In this document: piece after piece, positions 50,726-58,666 of the stretch | Numbering within the stretch: the stretch's first letter is position 1 | How the letters are laid out: each line of letters opens with the position of its first letter | NCBI GenBank assembly: GCA_958295975.1 | Contig: OY282446.1 | Coordinates: 248,001 to 312,000 of the forward strand | Length of the DNA: 64,000 nt | Direction: 5' to 3' | Source: Tepidiformaceae bacterium | GTDB taxonomy: Bacteria > Chloroflexota > Dehalococcoidia > Tepidiformales > Tepidiformaceae | The notes under the pieces: model-generated | Told to the model about the DNA's origin: nothing | The model's database searches: none | The model's input: only the letters and a program-made list of their open reading frames with translations | Position numbers and translations under genes: made by a program

Positions 50726-52144
50726 TCAATCTTCCACCGGCGCGAGATCGACAGTCCATGCGCCATCGGCTGTGATCTGGAGTTCGCACAGCGCGGCGCT
50801 TCGGACGAAGAATCTCCCGGGACCGGCATCAGTTTCCCAGCGCCAGGTCGTCCAGGTTCTCCAAGTCTCACGGGAAATGGTGCGGTAGCCCGTAGCCGGT
50901 TCCTTTTCGGCAATGCACCGTATCTCGATGTTCCGGACAGGATTCCTTGTGTCGTGTGTCACCTCCTGCTTATAGGTGACATATGGCTCCAACCGAAAGA
51001 CCCCGGTCATGTAGTCACCGACTCCCGATGTCGGCAGGGCGTCGTACCACAGCGGCGGGTCGCCCTGCTGGCGCAGGTAGCGCTGAAGCGGATCGTCCGG
51101 CAGGGCCAGCGCCCGGTCGCGTGCCGCTTCCCACGCACGGTACGTGGCGGGATCGTAGCACCACCAAGTTCGTCGATCACCTGCTGAAGGACGTTCCTCA
51201 CAGCGCACCAGCGAGCCATCGAGCGTCACGGAGACAAGTGTGTAGTCTGCTGCTTCCAGACCATAACCATATCTTATTGTATCAGAGAGGCTTAGCCGTG
51301 CCGTTCCATGACGATTGATTGGGCCATTTTCGCTGAACTTGCAGATGAATCTTCCATACTTCGAGCGAGTGTTGCAGATGACTGGATAGCTGCGCGAATT
51401 GTAGGCAAGTGAGAAAGAGATGCTGTTGATTCTCGCAGTGTCCTCGATCAGGAAAAGCCAGACCTCGTCGAGGTCATAAGATCCTCCGCCCAAGTGCATC
51501 CCCAACTCGTGATCCGGCAGGGGTGGGGGCTGGGGGGCGCGCGGCGCGGGCATGGCCGCCAGCTCCGCCAGCGTGTAGGTGTCGGCCGGGCGTGGGTCGA
51601 CCCACGGCGTCGGCGTCGGGGTGGGCGTGGGCGTGGCGGTCGGCGCGGGCGGGAGCGGCACCGGCACCTCGACCGTGATGTCGCCGTAGCGGAAGCGCCC
51701 GCTGCCGCTGTGGCCGTCGTCGAGCGGCAGCGGGATGGTGCCGAGCGTGGCCCAGCTGCCGCCCTCGGGCCGTGCGCTGATGTAGATGCTGAGCGCGTCG
51801 CGCACGTCCTGCCACACGCGCACCTCGACGTCCTTCTCGCCGCTCCCGACGGGCACGGCCACGGTGATGTCGCCATAGCGGAAGCGCCCGCTGCCGCTGT
51901 GGCCGTCGTCGAGGGGCAGGGGGATGGTGCCGAGCGTGGCCCAGCTGCCGTCCTCGGGGCGCGCGCTGATGTAGATGCTGAGCGCGTCGCGCACGTCCTG
52001 CCAGACGCGCACCTCGACGTTGGCGGTGGTTTCGGTGACCGGTTCGGGCGTGGGATCGGGCGGCGCTTCCTGGGCGATGACTCCCGCGCCGACGGCGGCG
52101 GCAGCGAGCACGGCGAGGAGAGTTCCGGCGATCCAGCCCTTCAT
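50726..52144 (-). CDS. Secreted protein with a 63-residue tandem duplication
   Basis: A 472-residue exported protein. The signal peptide is WIAGTLLAVLAAAAVGAGVIAQE. Two nearly identical units follow that include VRVWQDVRDALSIYISARP and the GRFRYGDITV strand. Next come a TPTPTPTP linker and a C-terminal domain with at least six cysteines (for example CNTRSKYGRFIC, RCEERPSAGDRRTWWC). The unit resembles a beta-sandwich module I have seen in Chloroflexota secreted proteins. The role is unknown, possibly surface binding. ATG 52144 has GAGG upstream. A good promoter lies at 52336-52308. Confidence 0.75.
   Translation of the reverse strand: MKGWIAGTLLAVLAAAAVGAGVIAQEAPPDPTPEPVTETTANVEVRVWQDVRDALSIYISARPEDGSWATLGTIPLPLDDGHSGSGRFRYGDITVAVPVGSGEKDVEVRVWQDVRDALSIYISARPEGGSWATLGTIPLPLDDGHSGSGRFRYGDITVEVPVPLPPAPTATPTPTPTPTPWVDPRPADTYTLAELAAMPAPRAPQPPPLPDHELGMHLGGGSYDLDEVWLFLIEDTARINSISFSLAYNSRSYPVICNTRSKYGRFICKFSENGPINRHGTARLSLSDTIRYGYGLEAADYTLVSVTLDGSLVRCEERPSAGDRRTWWCYDPATYRAWEAARDRALALPDDPLQRYLRQQGDPPLWYDALPTSGVGDYMTGVFRLEPYVTYKQEVTHDTRNPVRNIEIRCIAEKEPATGYRTISRETWRTWTTWRWETDAGPGRFFVRSAALCELQITADGAWTVDLAPVED
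51672..52021 (-). repeat. Tandem 161-bp near-identical units, 189-bp period
   Basis: Units at 51672-51832 and 51861-52021 differ at only a few bases. They encode the duplicated 63-residue module. A repeat this similar can expand or contract by recombination. Confidence 0.8.
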
Positions 52145-52200
52145 GGCGACCTCTTCCGAGGGCCGCACGGGGAAGCCCCCCGCAGCCCACAGGTGGCGAT

Positions 52201-52302
52201 CGCTTCCAAACGGCCGTCAGAGAGTGTGCCGGGCGGGGGGCGTGAAGCCACCCGCAGGGCACAGGCTTGGGGCCCACTCTCAAAGTGAGCCGTTTGGAAG
52301 CG
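52201..52302 (-). ncRNA. Structured leader candidate with a 14-bp perfect inverted repeat
   Basis: The arms 52201-52214 and 52289-52302 are perfectly complementary over 14 bp. A second pair (AGAGTG 52222 with CACTCT 52275) nests inside. The element lies in the presumed 5' leader of the secreted protein gene at 50726. A motif of about 22 nt inside it (near 52244) recurs imperfectly just outside (near 52172). I do not recognise a riboswitch class. Confidence 0.4.
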
Positions 52303-52307
52303 CGGCC

Positions 52308-52336
52308 ACGCTAGCGGGTCCGCGCGGGGCGGTCAA
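52308..52336 (-). promoter_or_regulatory. Promoter of the tandem-repeat secreted protein gene
   Basis: On the minus strand TTGACC (52336-52331) and TAGCGT (52313-52308) are separated by 17 bp. The -35 lies inside a 27-bp sequence that recurs at 55058. Confidence 0.6.
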
Positions 52337-52353
52337 GCGGATGCGCTATGCGG

Positions 52354-53118
52354 CTATTCGCGCAGGCGCGCGACGATGGCGGGCAGCGTCTCGCCCACGC
52401 CGTCGCGCAGGATGGCGGCGGCGTGCGGGTCGTACGGCGTCTCCTGCGCGTTGAGGATGACGAGGCGCGCGCCCGCCCGCAGCGCGATCTCCGGCAGCGC
52501 CGCCACCGGATGGACCGTGAGCGAGGTGCCGATGGCGAGGAAGAGGTCGCAGGCCGCCGCCGCCAGCTGCGCGCGCTCGATGACGGCGGGCACGAGCGGC
52601 TGGCCGAAGGAGATGGTGGCCGTCTTGAGGATGCCGCCGCAGCGCTCGCAGCGGGGATCCTCGTCGCCGCCGCGCACGCGCGCCAGCACGGCCTCGATGG
52701 GGCCGCCGCGTCCGCAGCGGAGGCAGGCGTAGTCGCGCACGGCGCCGTGCACCTCGACGACGCGCTCCGGCGAGGAGCCCGCCGCCTGATGGAGGCCGTC
52801 GATGTTCTGCGTGACGAGCGTGTCCAGCCTGCCCAGCCGCTCCAGCTCGGCGAGGGCGTGGTGCGCGGCGTTGGGCTCGGCGGCGCGCATGGGGCTGTCG
52901 ATGCGGTTGGCCCAGGCGCGCACGCGGGCCTCGCGGCTGGCCACGTAGTGCTGGATGGTGGCGGCGCGCTCGGCCCCGGGGTTCTTCGTCCAGACGCCGT
53001 CGGGGCCGCGGAAGTCGGGGATGCCGGAGTCGGTGGAGACGCCCGCGCCGGTGAGGACGGCGACGCGCGCGGCTTCGCGCAGCCAGGCGGCGACGGTTTC
53101 GACGTCGGGGTCGCGCAT
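52354..53118 (-). CDS. cobB: NAD-dependent protein deacylase (sirtuin)
   Basis: This 254-residue sirtuin removes acyl groups from lysine using NAD. It shows VLTGAGVSTDSGIPDFRGPDG (NAD loop), TQNIDGLHQAAGS, catalytic His in VEVHGAV, and two zinc-binding pairs (CLRCG ... CERCGG). ISFGQPLV, AIGTSLTVHPVAALP and ILNAQET follow. A TAGGCT box ends 6 nt before ATG 53118, so it is leaderless. It is divergent from ctaA. Confidence 0.95.
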   Translation of the reverse strand: MRDPDVETVAAWLREAARVAVLTGAGVSTDSGIPDFRGPDGVWTKNPGAERAATIQHYVASREARVRAWANRIDSPMRAAEPNAAHHALAELERLGRLDTLVTQNIDGLHQAAGSSPERVVEVHGAVRDYACLRCGRGGPIEAVLARVRGGDEDPRCERCGGILKTATISFGQPLVPAVIERAQLAAAACDLFLAIGTSLTVHPVAALPEIALRAGARLVILNAQETPYDPHAAAILRDGVGETLPAIVARLRE

Positions 53119-53211
53119 GGGCGCAGCCTACCGGACGCGGGGGCGCGTCTGGCGCCGTTCGGGCGCTGGCCGTACGCTGGAGGCGCGCCCACGCGGCGAC
53201 GCTCCCATGCC

Positions 53212-54147
53212 ATGAAAGCCGCCCGCACCGTCGCCCTCGTCACCTGCGCCGCCACGCTCGTCCTGATCGGGGTGGGCGTGTACGTGCGCGCCACGGGGTC
53301 GGGGCTGGGCTGCCCCGACTGGCCGACCTGCCACGGGGGCGTGGTCCCGCCGGGCGAGCGGCAGGCGGTGATCGAGTTCACGCATCGCGCCGTGGCCGCG
53401 CTCGTGGGGGCGCTCGCCATCGCCACGGCGGCGCTGGCCTGGCGATCCTTCCGGCACGCGCCCGCGCCCCTGTGGGCGGCGCTCGCGGCGGTCCCCCTCG
53501 TGGGCGTCCAGGGCGGGCTGGGGGCGCTCACGGTGGCGCGCGAGCTGCCGCCGGAGATCGTGGCCACGCACCTGCTGCTGGCCGTGGTCATCCTGAGCGT
53601 GATGGCCGCCGCCGCGCTCGGCATGGACGCCGAACTGCGCGGCGGCATGGCCCCCGCCGGGCGCGCGGCGGCGCTGCGCGTGGCGCGACGGGCGGGGCTG
53701 GCGCTGGCCTTCTTCGCGGTGGTGGTGTGGGTGGGCGGCTGGCTGGGCGAAAGCGGCGCGGCCACCGCCTGCGAGGGCTGGCCCGCCTGCAACGGCGGCA
53801 TCCTGCCCGGCGCGGACGACCAGCAGATCGCGCACATGGCGCACCGCTACCTCGCCGCCGCGCTGGCCGTGCCGCTGGCGGCGGCAGCGCTGGCCATGTG
53901 GCGCGAGCGCGCACGGCTGCCCTGGGCCGCGCCCGCCGCCAGCGCCGTGGTCGCGCTCTACGCGGCGCAGGTGGCGGCGGGGGCGCTCAACGTGTGGTAC
54001 GCCTTCCCCGACGGGCTGACGGTGACGCACACCATGCTGGCCGCGAGCCTGTGGCTGACGCTGTCGGCGGCGGCCCTGCCGGGCTTCCTCGCGCTGGCGG
54101 GCGAACGCCGCGGGGCGCGTCCCGCGCGCGCGGAGGCCCCCGCGTGA
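53212..54147 (+). CDS. ctaA: Haem A synthase (COX15/CtaA)
   Basis: This 311-residue, eight-helix membrane protein oxidises haem O to haem A for aa3-type oxidases. It contains the repeated half-structures GVYVRATGSGLGCPDWPTCHGG and CEGWPACNGGILPG, each with a Cys pair. Haem-ligand histidines lie in IEFTHRAVAAL, VATHLLLAV, HMAHRYLAAAL and VTHTMLAAS. A TACGCT box lies at 53173-53178. It overlaps ctaB by GTGA. Confidence 0.95.
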   Translation: MKAARTVALVTCAATLVLIGVGVYVRATGSGLGCPDWPTCHGGVVPPGERQAVIEFTHRAVAALVGALAIATAALAWRSFRHAPAPLWAALAAVPLVGVQGGLGALTVARELPPEIVATHLLLAVVILSVMAAAALGMDAELRGGMAPAGRAAALRVARRAGLALAFFAVVVWVGGWLGESGAATACEGWPACNGGILPGADDQQIAHMAHRYLAAALAVPLAAAALAMWRERARLPWAAPAASAVVALYAAQVAAGALNVWYAFPDGLTVTHTMLAASLWLTLSAAALPGFLALAGERRGARPARAEAPA

Positions 54148-55037
54148 CCGCCCTCGCCGGGGCCCCTCGGCTCTCCGCCATCGTGCGCGATTACGTGGCC
54201 ATCACGAAGCCGCGCATCATCCTGATGCTGCTGATCACGACCGTGCCCGCCATGGCGGTGGCGGCGGGGGGATGGCCCTCGACGGCGCTCGTGATCGCGA
54301 CGCTGGTCGGCGGGGCGGCCTCCGCGGCGGGGGCCAACGCCGTCAACTGCTGGTACGACCGCGACATCGACGCGCTCATGCGGCGCACGCGCACGCGCCC
54401 GCTGCCGCGCGGGGCGATCGCGCCGCGCCACGCCCTGCTCTTCGGCGCGGCCCTGGGCGCGGGGGCCTTCGCCCTCCTCTGGGCGGCGGTCAACCCCCTC
54501 GCCGCGGGGCTGACGGCGGGGGCCTTCCTCTTCTACGTGTTCGTCTACACCATCTGGCTGAAGCGGCGCTCCGTCCAGAACATCGTCATCGGGGGAGCGG
54601 CGGGCGCCGTCCCGCCGCTGGTGGGCTGGGCGGCGGTCACGGGCGGCATCGCCTGGCCCCCGCTGATCATGTTCGCCATCATCTTCTTCTGGACGCCGCC
54701 GCATTTCTATGCGCTCTCCCTGCGCCTCGCCGACGACTACCGCGAGGCGGGCGTGCCCATGCTGCCCGTGGCGGCGGGCGAGGCCGAGACGCGCCGCCAG
54801 ATCCTGGCCTACACCCTCGTGCTGGCGGCGGTCAGCCTGCTGCTGCCGCTGACGGGCGCGGTGGGCTGGCTCTACGCGGCGGCGGCGGGCGCGGGCGGCC
54901 TCGGCTTCGCGGCCCTCGCCTTCCGCCTCTGGCGATGGCCCGACGCCATCTCCCCCATGCGCCTCTACCTCTTCTCGCTGGTCTACCTGGCGGCGCTCTT
55001 CCTCGCCATGGCCCTCGACATGGCCATCCTCGGCTAA
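54144..55037 (+). CDS. ctaB: Protohaem IX farnesyltransferase (COX10/CtaB)
   Basis: This 297-residue UbiA-family membrane enzyme makes haem O. Key motifs are VAITKPRIILMLLITTVPAM and the first Asp-rich motif NCWYDRDIDALMRRTRTRPLP. The second region is FFWTPPHFYALSLRLADDYREAGVPMLP. GTG 54144 overlaps the ctaA stop. The pathway partners ctaG and sco lie 3.6 kb further on, beyond the Ig-like gene. Confidence 0.96.
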   Translation: MTALAGAPRLSAIVRDYVAITKPRIILMLLITTVPAMAVAAGGWPSTALVIATLVGGAASAAGANAVNCWYDRDIDALMRRTRTRPLPRGAIAPRHALLFGAALGAGAFALLWAAVNPLAAGLTAGAFLFYVFVYTIWLKRRSVQNIVIGGAAGAVPPLVGWAAVTGGIAWPPLIMFAIIFFWTPPHFYALSLRLADDYREAGVPMLPVAAGEAETRRQILAYTLVLAAVSLLLPLTGAVGWLYAAAAGAGGLGFAALAFRLWRWPDAISPMRLYLFSLVYLAALFLAMALDMAILG

Positions 55038-55102
55038 GCGGCGGGCATCCGGCATCCGCGCATCCGCTTGACCGCCCCGCGCGGGCGCGGCTGATCGGGC
55101 AT
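55034..55102 (-). CDS. Putative leaderless 22-codon ORF
   Basis: On the minus strand TATACT (55114-55109) ends 6 nt before an ATG that opens 22 codons ending in TAG, overlapping the ctaB stop region. The geometry equals that of the window's leaderless genes. The peptide is strongly basic, and the frame includes part of the 27-bp repeat. No homologue is known to me. The box may instead produce a short antisense RNA. Confidence 0.3.
   Translation of the reverse strand: MPDQPRPRGAVKRMRGCRMPAA
55058..55084. repeat. 27-bp dispersed repeat (second copy at 52320-52346, inverted)
   Basis: The 27 bases are identical to the minus strand of 52346-52320. At that place they contain the -35 element of the tandem-repeat secreted protein gene. 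Here they lie between ctaB and the second Ig-like gene. Confidence 0.7.
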
Positions 55103-55188
55103 GGGGGCAGTATACCAGCGCCGCTCCGCGCGTGGCGCGCTGGCACGGCTTCTTCGGGACCGCCCGCTCCCGTCCCGCGCCAGCGCCG

Positions 55189-55218
55189 TTGACAACTCGC
55201 GGGCTCCTTCCGTAAATT
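55189..55218 (+). promoter_or_regulatory. Promoter of Ig-like gene copy 2
   Basis: TTGACA (55189-55194) and TAAATT (55213-55218) are separated by 18 bp. The surrounding sequence is closely related to that of copy 1 at 2465-2493. Confidence 0.75.
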
Positions 55219-55259
55219 CCGGCCAGCGCCGTCGCGCCCGGAGTCCCCAGTGAAGCACG

Positions 55260-55273
55260 CCCCCCCCCCCCCC
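55260..55273 (+). repeat. Homopolymeric C14 tract, candidate OFF state
   Basis: Fourteen C follow GTG 55250, which has GGAG (55240-55243) 6 nt upstream, exactly as in copy 1. With 14 C the GTG frame is +1 relative to the signal peptide and protein. With 13 C it would be in frame. Confidence 0.7.
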
Positions 55274-55283
55274 GCCGCCGCTT

Positions 55284-57788
55284 ATGGCACGTTATGCGCT
55301 GCGGCTCATCGCGCTCGCGCTCGTCGGCGGGACGCTGCTGCTCGCCAGCTCCGCCACGCATGGCCAGTCGAGCTGCTCCTTCCCCGGCCTTACCATCCGT
55401 GCCGGTACGCTCATCGCCGGCTCGACCTACGCCATCGACCTCCCCCTGGCCTCGGGCTGCTCGGGGACCGTCACCTACACGCTCCCGCCCGACCCCACCC
55501 GCGGCGCGGGCACGGTCCCTCCCGGCCTCACCTTCGACGGGAGCGTGTCCCCGCCCACGCTCACGGGCATGCCCACCGCCCCCACGGGCCACTCCGACCT
55601 GCACGTGCTCATCTACACCGCCAGGGACGCGAACGCCGCGAGGGACACCATCGAGTACCGCTTCACCGTCGAGGCCGACAGCACGCCGGCGTTCGCGGAA
55701 ACCTCGTATTCCAAAACCTTCTACGTGGACCGCTACGAGCTGTGGGAGACGCCGCTGGCCACGGGCGGCAACTACCGCCGGAGCGGCTACTCGCTCCTGG
55801 ACACTGCCACGCCGCCAGCGACAGCAGTCCTGCCAACCGGCCTGCGTTACTATCAGAACGTCGACCAGATAGTCGCCATGTTCCCCGCCGCGGGGAACAA
55901 TGGCATGCCCCAGATATCGTCGTTCGCGACGTCGGCGGCGGCGAACTACACCCTCAAATTCACGGACACCGACGGCGACGAGGCCACCACGACGCTCACG
56001 ATCGCGGTGGCGGACGCAACCAGTCCGGAATTTACGCAGGACTCCGTCAGGATTCTCTGGATACTCAACGCGAAGCCCCGAAACGAATTCTCCTCATTCA
56101 GGCCCGTCATCCTGCACGGCGCGGGCGGCCCGGGCACGACCTACGCGCTCAGCGGCACGCTGCCGGCCGGGCTCTCCTGGACCGCGGCCACGCGCCGCAT
56201 CGACGGCCCCCCCACCGAGGCCGGCACGTTCCCGCTCACGCTCACGGCCACGGACAGCAACGGCGCCAGCGATACGCAGGCCGTCACCATCATCGTGTCG
56301 CCGACGACCGCCCCCCAGAGCCCGACGCGGAGCGTGACTGACTGCACGACGATCGAGCTCGCCTGGGAACCGCCGAACGGGGGCAACCCGCCGCCCTTTG
56401 GCTGGACGGCCCCGACGATCACCGGTTGGCGCATTGAGGGCAAGCAGCGCGGCGTCGACAGCGGCTGGCGTCTCATCGAGGAGGTTTCGTCGTACCTCCC
56501 GCTCGGCTATACCCACTCCGACCTCCCGCCCGGCTCGCAGTGGTCCTACCGCGTCCGGGCGCTCACGGCGGGCGGCGTGAACCCGTGGTCCATCACGGCC
56601 CACGCTTCCACGAAATGGAACAGCGCCAGGCCCTTCCACACGGTGGAGGTGGGCACGGTCATTGGGGCTTTCTCCTATTCGCCAGCCGGAGGCGACATCG
56701 CGCGCTACCAGTGGTACCGCTCGCCCGATCAGGCGTCGCTGGACTGGACTCCCATCGCGGGCGCGACCGAGGGCTTCTACGAGGTCACCGACGCCGACAT
56801 CGGGCAGCTCTTCGCGCTCGGCTGGAAGGCCGACACTTTCTACAACTCGGGGCCCGCCGTGCGGTGGGAGGTGGAGGGGGAGCCGTATCGACTGACGGGC
56901 GCTAACTGGTTCAGTCGGGTCCTCCCCGACAACTCCCCGTCCTTCGACACGAGCGGCGAACGCATCGTGGACCCGGGCAGTCCCGTCAACATCCAGCTGC
57001 CCACGCCCACGGGCGGCACCGGCGTCGTCGTCCACACGCTCACCCCCGACCTGCCCGACGGGCTCGTCTTCGACGACACCGCCTTCACCATCACGGGCAC
57101 GCCTCCGCCCGACTGGACGGGCGACTACGCCTTCACCGCCTACGACGAGGATTGCGACGTGGCCACCTACGCGCTCGCCATCGGCCCCGAGCCGATCATC
57201 CTGGAGCCGGAGCCGCCGCCCGCGCCGTTCGTCCCGGTGACGCGCTACGGCGCCGTCACCGTCAGCGTGGCCGCGGAGGGGGACGCGCCGGAGGACGCGG
57301 TCTACGGCGTCCGCCTCGCCTGCGGGCCGTCCACGTTCACGCCCGCGCTGGCCGCCGGGGAGAGCTACACCGCCTCGGTCGTGGCGGGCAGCCTCTGCGA
57401 GCTGACGATGACCGACCGGCAGGGGGCGTCGCGGGTGCAGGGCGAGTTCAGCGGTCGCCTCATCGGGGAGGGAAGCAGCGCGGCCACCGTCACCGCCGTC
57501 TTCCCCATGGACGGAGAACTGGCGGATCAGCCGGACGAGCGGCTGGAATCGACGCTGGTGGCGGGCCTGACCTTCGTGCGCTGGCGGGGCGAGGAGCGGC
57601 CCGTGGCGGAGGCCGTGGCCGCGCTCACGCTGCGCGTCACCGCCGTGCACCAGTGGGACGCGGCCACGCAGTCGTGGCGCTCCTGGTTCCCCGGCGGCGA
57701 GGACACCGGCGTAAACACGCTGGATACGCTGGAGCCGGGCGGCATCTACTTCATCTTCGCCCAAACGGGGACGGACGCCGCGAACTGA
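55284..57788 (+). CDS. Secreted multi-domain Ig-like/FN3 protein, copy 2 (start out of frame)
   Basis: An 834-residue paralogue of the protein at 2525. Signal peptide MARYALRLIALALVGGTLLL is nearly identical. Putative-Ig modules, one FN3-like module (GWRIEGKQRGVDSGW ... YRVRALTAGGVNPWS), another Ig module, an EPEPPPAP linker and the conserved C-terminal domain follow. That domain has APEDAVYGVRLACGPS and an end GGIYFIFAQTGTDAAN. The central modules differ much more than the ends. ATG 55284 has no Shine-Dalgarno. The Shine-Dalgarno-supported GTG 55250 is shifted by the C14 tract, so full-length translation may be off in this sequence. The position between ctaB and ctaG suggests insertion into an oxidase-assembly block. 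Confidence 0.8.
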   Translation: MARYALRLIALALVGGTLLLASSATHGQSSCSFPGLTIRAGTLIAGSTYAIDLPLASGCSGTVTYTLPPDPTRGAGTVPPGLTFDGSVSPPTLTGMPTAPTGHSDLHVLIYTARDANAARDTIEYRFTVEADSTPAFAETSYSKTFYVDRYELWETPLATGGNYRRSGYSLLDTATPPATAVLPTGLRYYQNVDQIVAMFPAAGNNGMPQISSFATSAAANYTLKFTDTDGDEATTTLTIAVADATSPEFTQDSVRILWILNAKPRNEFSSFRPVILHGAGGPGTTYALSGTLPAGLSWTAATRRIDGPPTEAGTFPLTLTATDSNGASDTQAVTIIVSPTTAPQSPTRSVTDCTTIELAWEPPNGGNPPPFGWTAPTITGWRIEGKQRGVDSGWRLIEEVSSYLPLGYTHSDLPPGSQWSYRVRALTAGGVNPWSITAHASTKWNSARPFHTVEVGTVIGAFSYSPAGGDIARYQWYRSPDQASLDWTPIAGATEGFYEVTDADIGQLFALGWKADTFYNSGPAVRWEVEGEPYRLTGANWFSRVLPDNSPSFDTSGERIVDPGSPVNIQLPTPTGGTGVVVHTLTPDLPDGLVFDDTAFTITGTPPPDWTGDYAFTAYDEDCDVATYALAIGPEPIILEPEPPPAPFVPVTRYGAVTVSVAAEGDAPEDAVYGVRLACGPSTFTPALAAGESYTASVVAGSLCELTMTDRQGASRVQGEFSGRLIGEGSSAATVTAVFPMDGELADQPDERLESTLVAGLTFVRWRGEERPVAEAVAALTLRVTAVHQWDAATQSWRSWFPGGEDTGVNTLDTLEPGGIYFIFAQTGTDAAN

Positions 57789-57794
57789 CGGCCC

Positions 57795-58556
57795 TCAGCG
57801 CGGCTGCAGGCGGAGGGCGCCGTCGAGCCGGATCGTCTCGCCGTTGATCATGGGGTTCTCGATGATGGCGCAGGCCAGCTGGGCGTACTCCTCGGGCTTG
57901 CCCAGACGCGCGGGGAAGGGCGTCACGTTGCCCAGCGCCTCGCGCGCCTCCTCGGGCAGGCCCAGCAGCATGGGCGTGAGGAAGAGGCCCGGGGCGATGG
58001 TGTTGTTGCGCACGCCGTGCCGCGCCAGGTCGCGCGCGACGGGCAGCGTCATGCCCACCACGCCGCCCTTCGAGGCCGAGTAGGCGGCCTGCCCGATCTG
58101 CCCCTCGAAGGCGGCCACGGAGGCGGTGTTCACGATCGCGCCGCGCTCGCCGTCCTCGGTGGGCTCGTTCCGCACCATCTCCGCCGCCGCCACGCGGATG
58201 GCGTTGAAGGTGCCGATGAGGTTGATGCCCACGGTGCGCGTGAAGACGTCGAGGCTGGCGGGGCCATCGCGCCCCACCGTGCGTTCGGCGGTGGCGATGC
58301 CCGCGCAGTTGATGAGCAGGTGCACGCCGCCGTGCGCCGCCGCCGCGTCCGCCACCGCGCGCGTGACCTGTTCGCCGCTGGTCACGTCGGCCTCGACGAA
58401 GACGCCGCCGAGGCTGGCGGCCACCTCGCCGCCCTGCGAGCGCCCGAGGTCGAGGATGGCGACCCGTGCGCCGCGCGCGGTCAGCTCGCGGGCGGTGGCC
58501 TCGCCCAGCCCGGAGCCCCCGCCGGTCACGATCGCGCTCAGTCCGTTGATGTTCAT
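57795..58556 (-). CDS. Short-chain dehydrogenase/reductase
   Basis: This 253-residue SDR has the nucleotide loop AIVTGGGSGLGEATAREL, NCAGIATAERT, and catalytic residues in NTASVAAFEGQIGQAAYSASKGG (Ser-Tyr-Lys). The MNINGLSAIVTGG start and FTRTVGINLIGTFNAIRVAAAEM resemble type-2 3-hydroxyacyl-CoA dehydrogenases. The likely role is NAD-dependent oxidation of a 3-hydroxyacyl-CoA or similar alcohol. It converges on the Ig-like gene with 6 bp between them. Confidence 0.92.
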   Translation of the reverse strand: MNINGLSAIVTGGGSGLGEATARELTARGARVAILDLGRSQGGEVAASLGGVFVEADVTSGEQVTRAVADAAAAHGGVHLLINCAGIATAERTVGRDGPASLDVFTRTVGINLIGTFNAIRVAAAEMVRNEPTEDGERGAIVNTASVAAFEGQIGQAAYSASKGGVVGMTLPVARDLARHGVRNNTIAPGLFLTPMLLGLPEEAREALGNVTPFPARLGKPEEYAQLACAIIENPMINGETIRLDGALRLQPR

Positions 58557-58652
58557 GCAGTCCCCCGCCCGCCGCCGGTTCGCGGATGATTGGTCCCGTG
58601 CGTTCTACCACGTTGCCCGCGGGGCGGCGATTGGCGGCAAGGGGCGAGCGGG

Positions 58653-58658
58653 TAAGCT
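58653..58658 (+). promoter_or_regulatory. TAAGCT -10 box of the ctaG operon (leaderless)
   Basis: The box ends 8 nt before ATG 58667 with no Shine-Dalgarno. It decides this start over longer in-frame options beginning at 58586. Confidence 0.45.
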
Positions 58659-58666
58659 GGTGGCGC

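Noticed and set aside
52201-52302. Calling the leader structure a known riboswitch
   Set aside because: I tried cobalamin, guanidine-II and c-di-GMP motifs by eye and none fits. Only the inverted repeats are supported.
55068-55096. TTGACC in the 27-bp repeat as a second promoter for Ig-like copy 2
   Set aside because: Seventeen bp downstream is CTGATC, a poor -10, and a much better TTGACA promoter lies at 55189.
55250-56341. Open frame of 363 codons starting at the Shine-Dalgarno-supported GTG 55250
   Set aside because: Beyond the C tract it reads in the wrong frame through the signal peptide and Ig modules and yields Arg/His/Ala-rich sequence typical of shadow frames. It is the out-of-frame product, not a separate gene.
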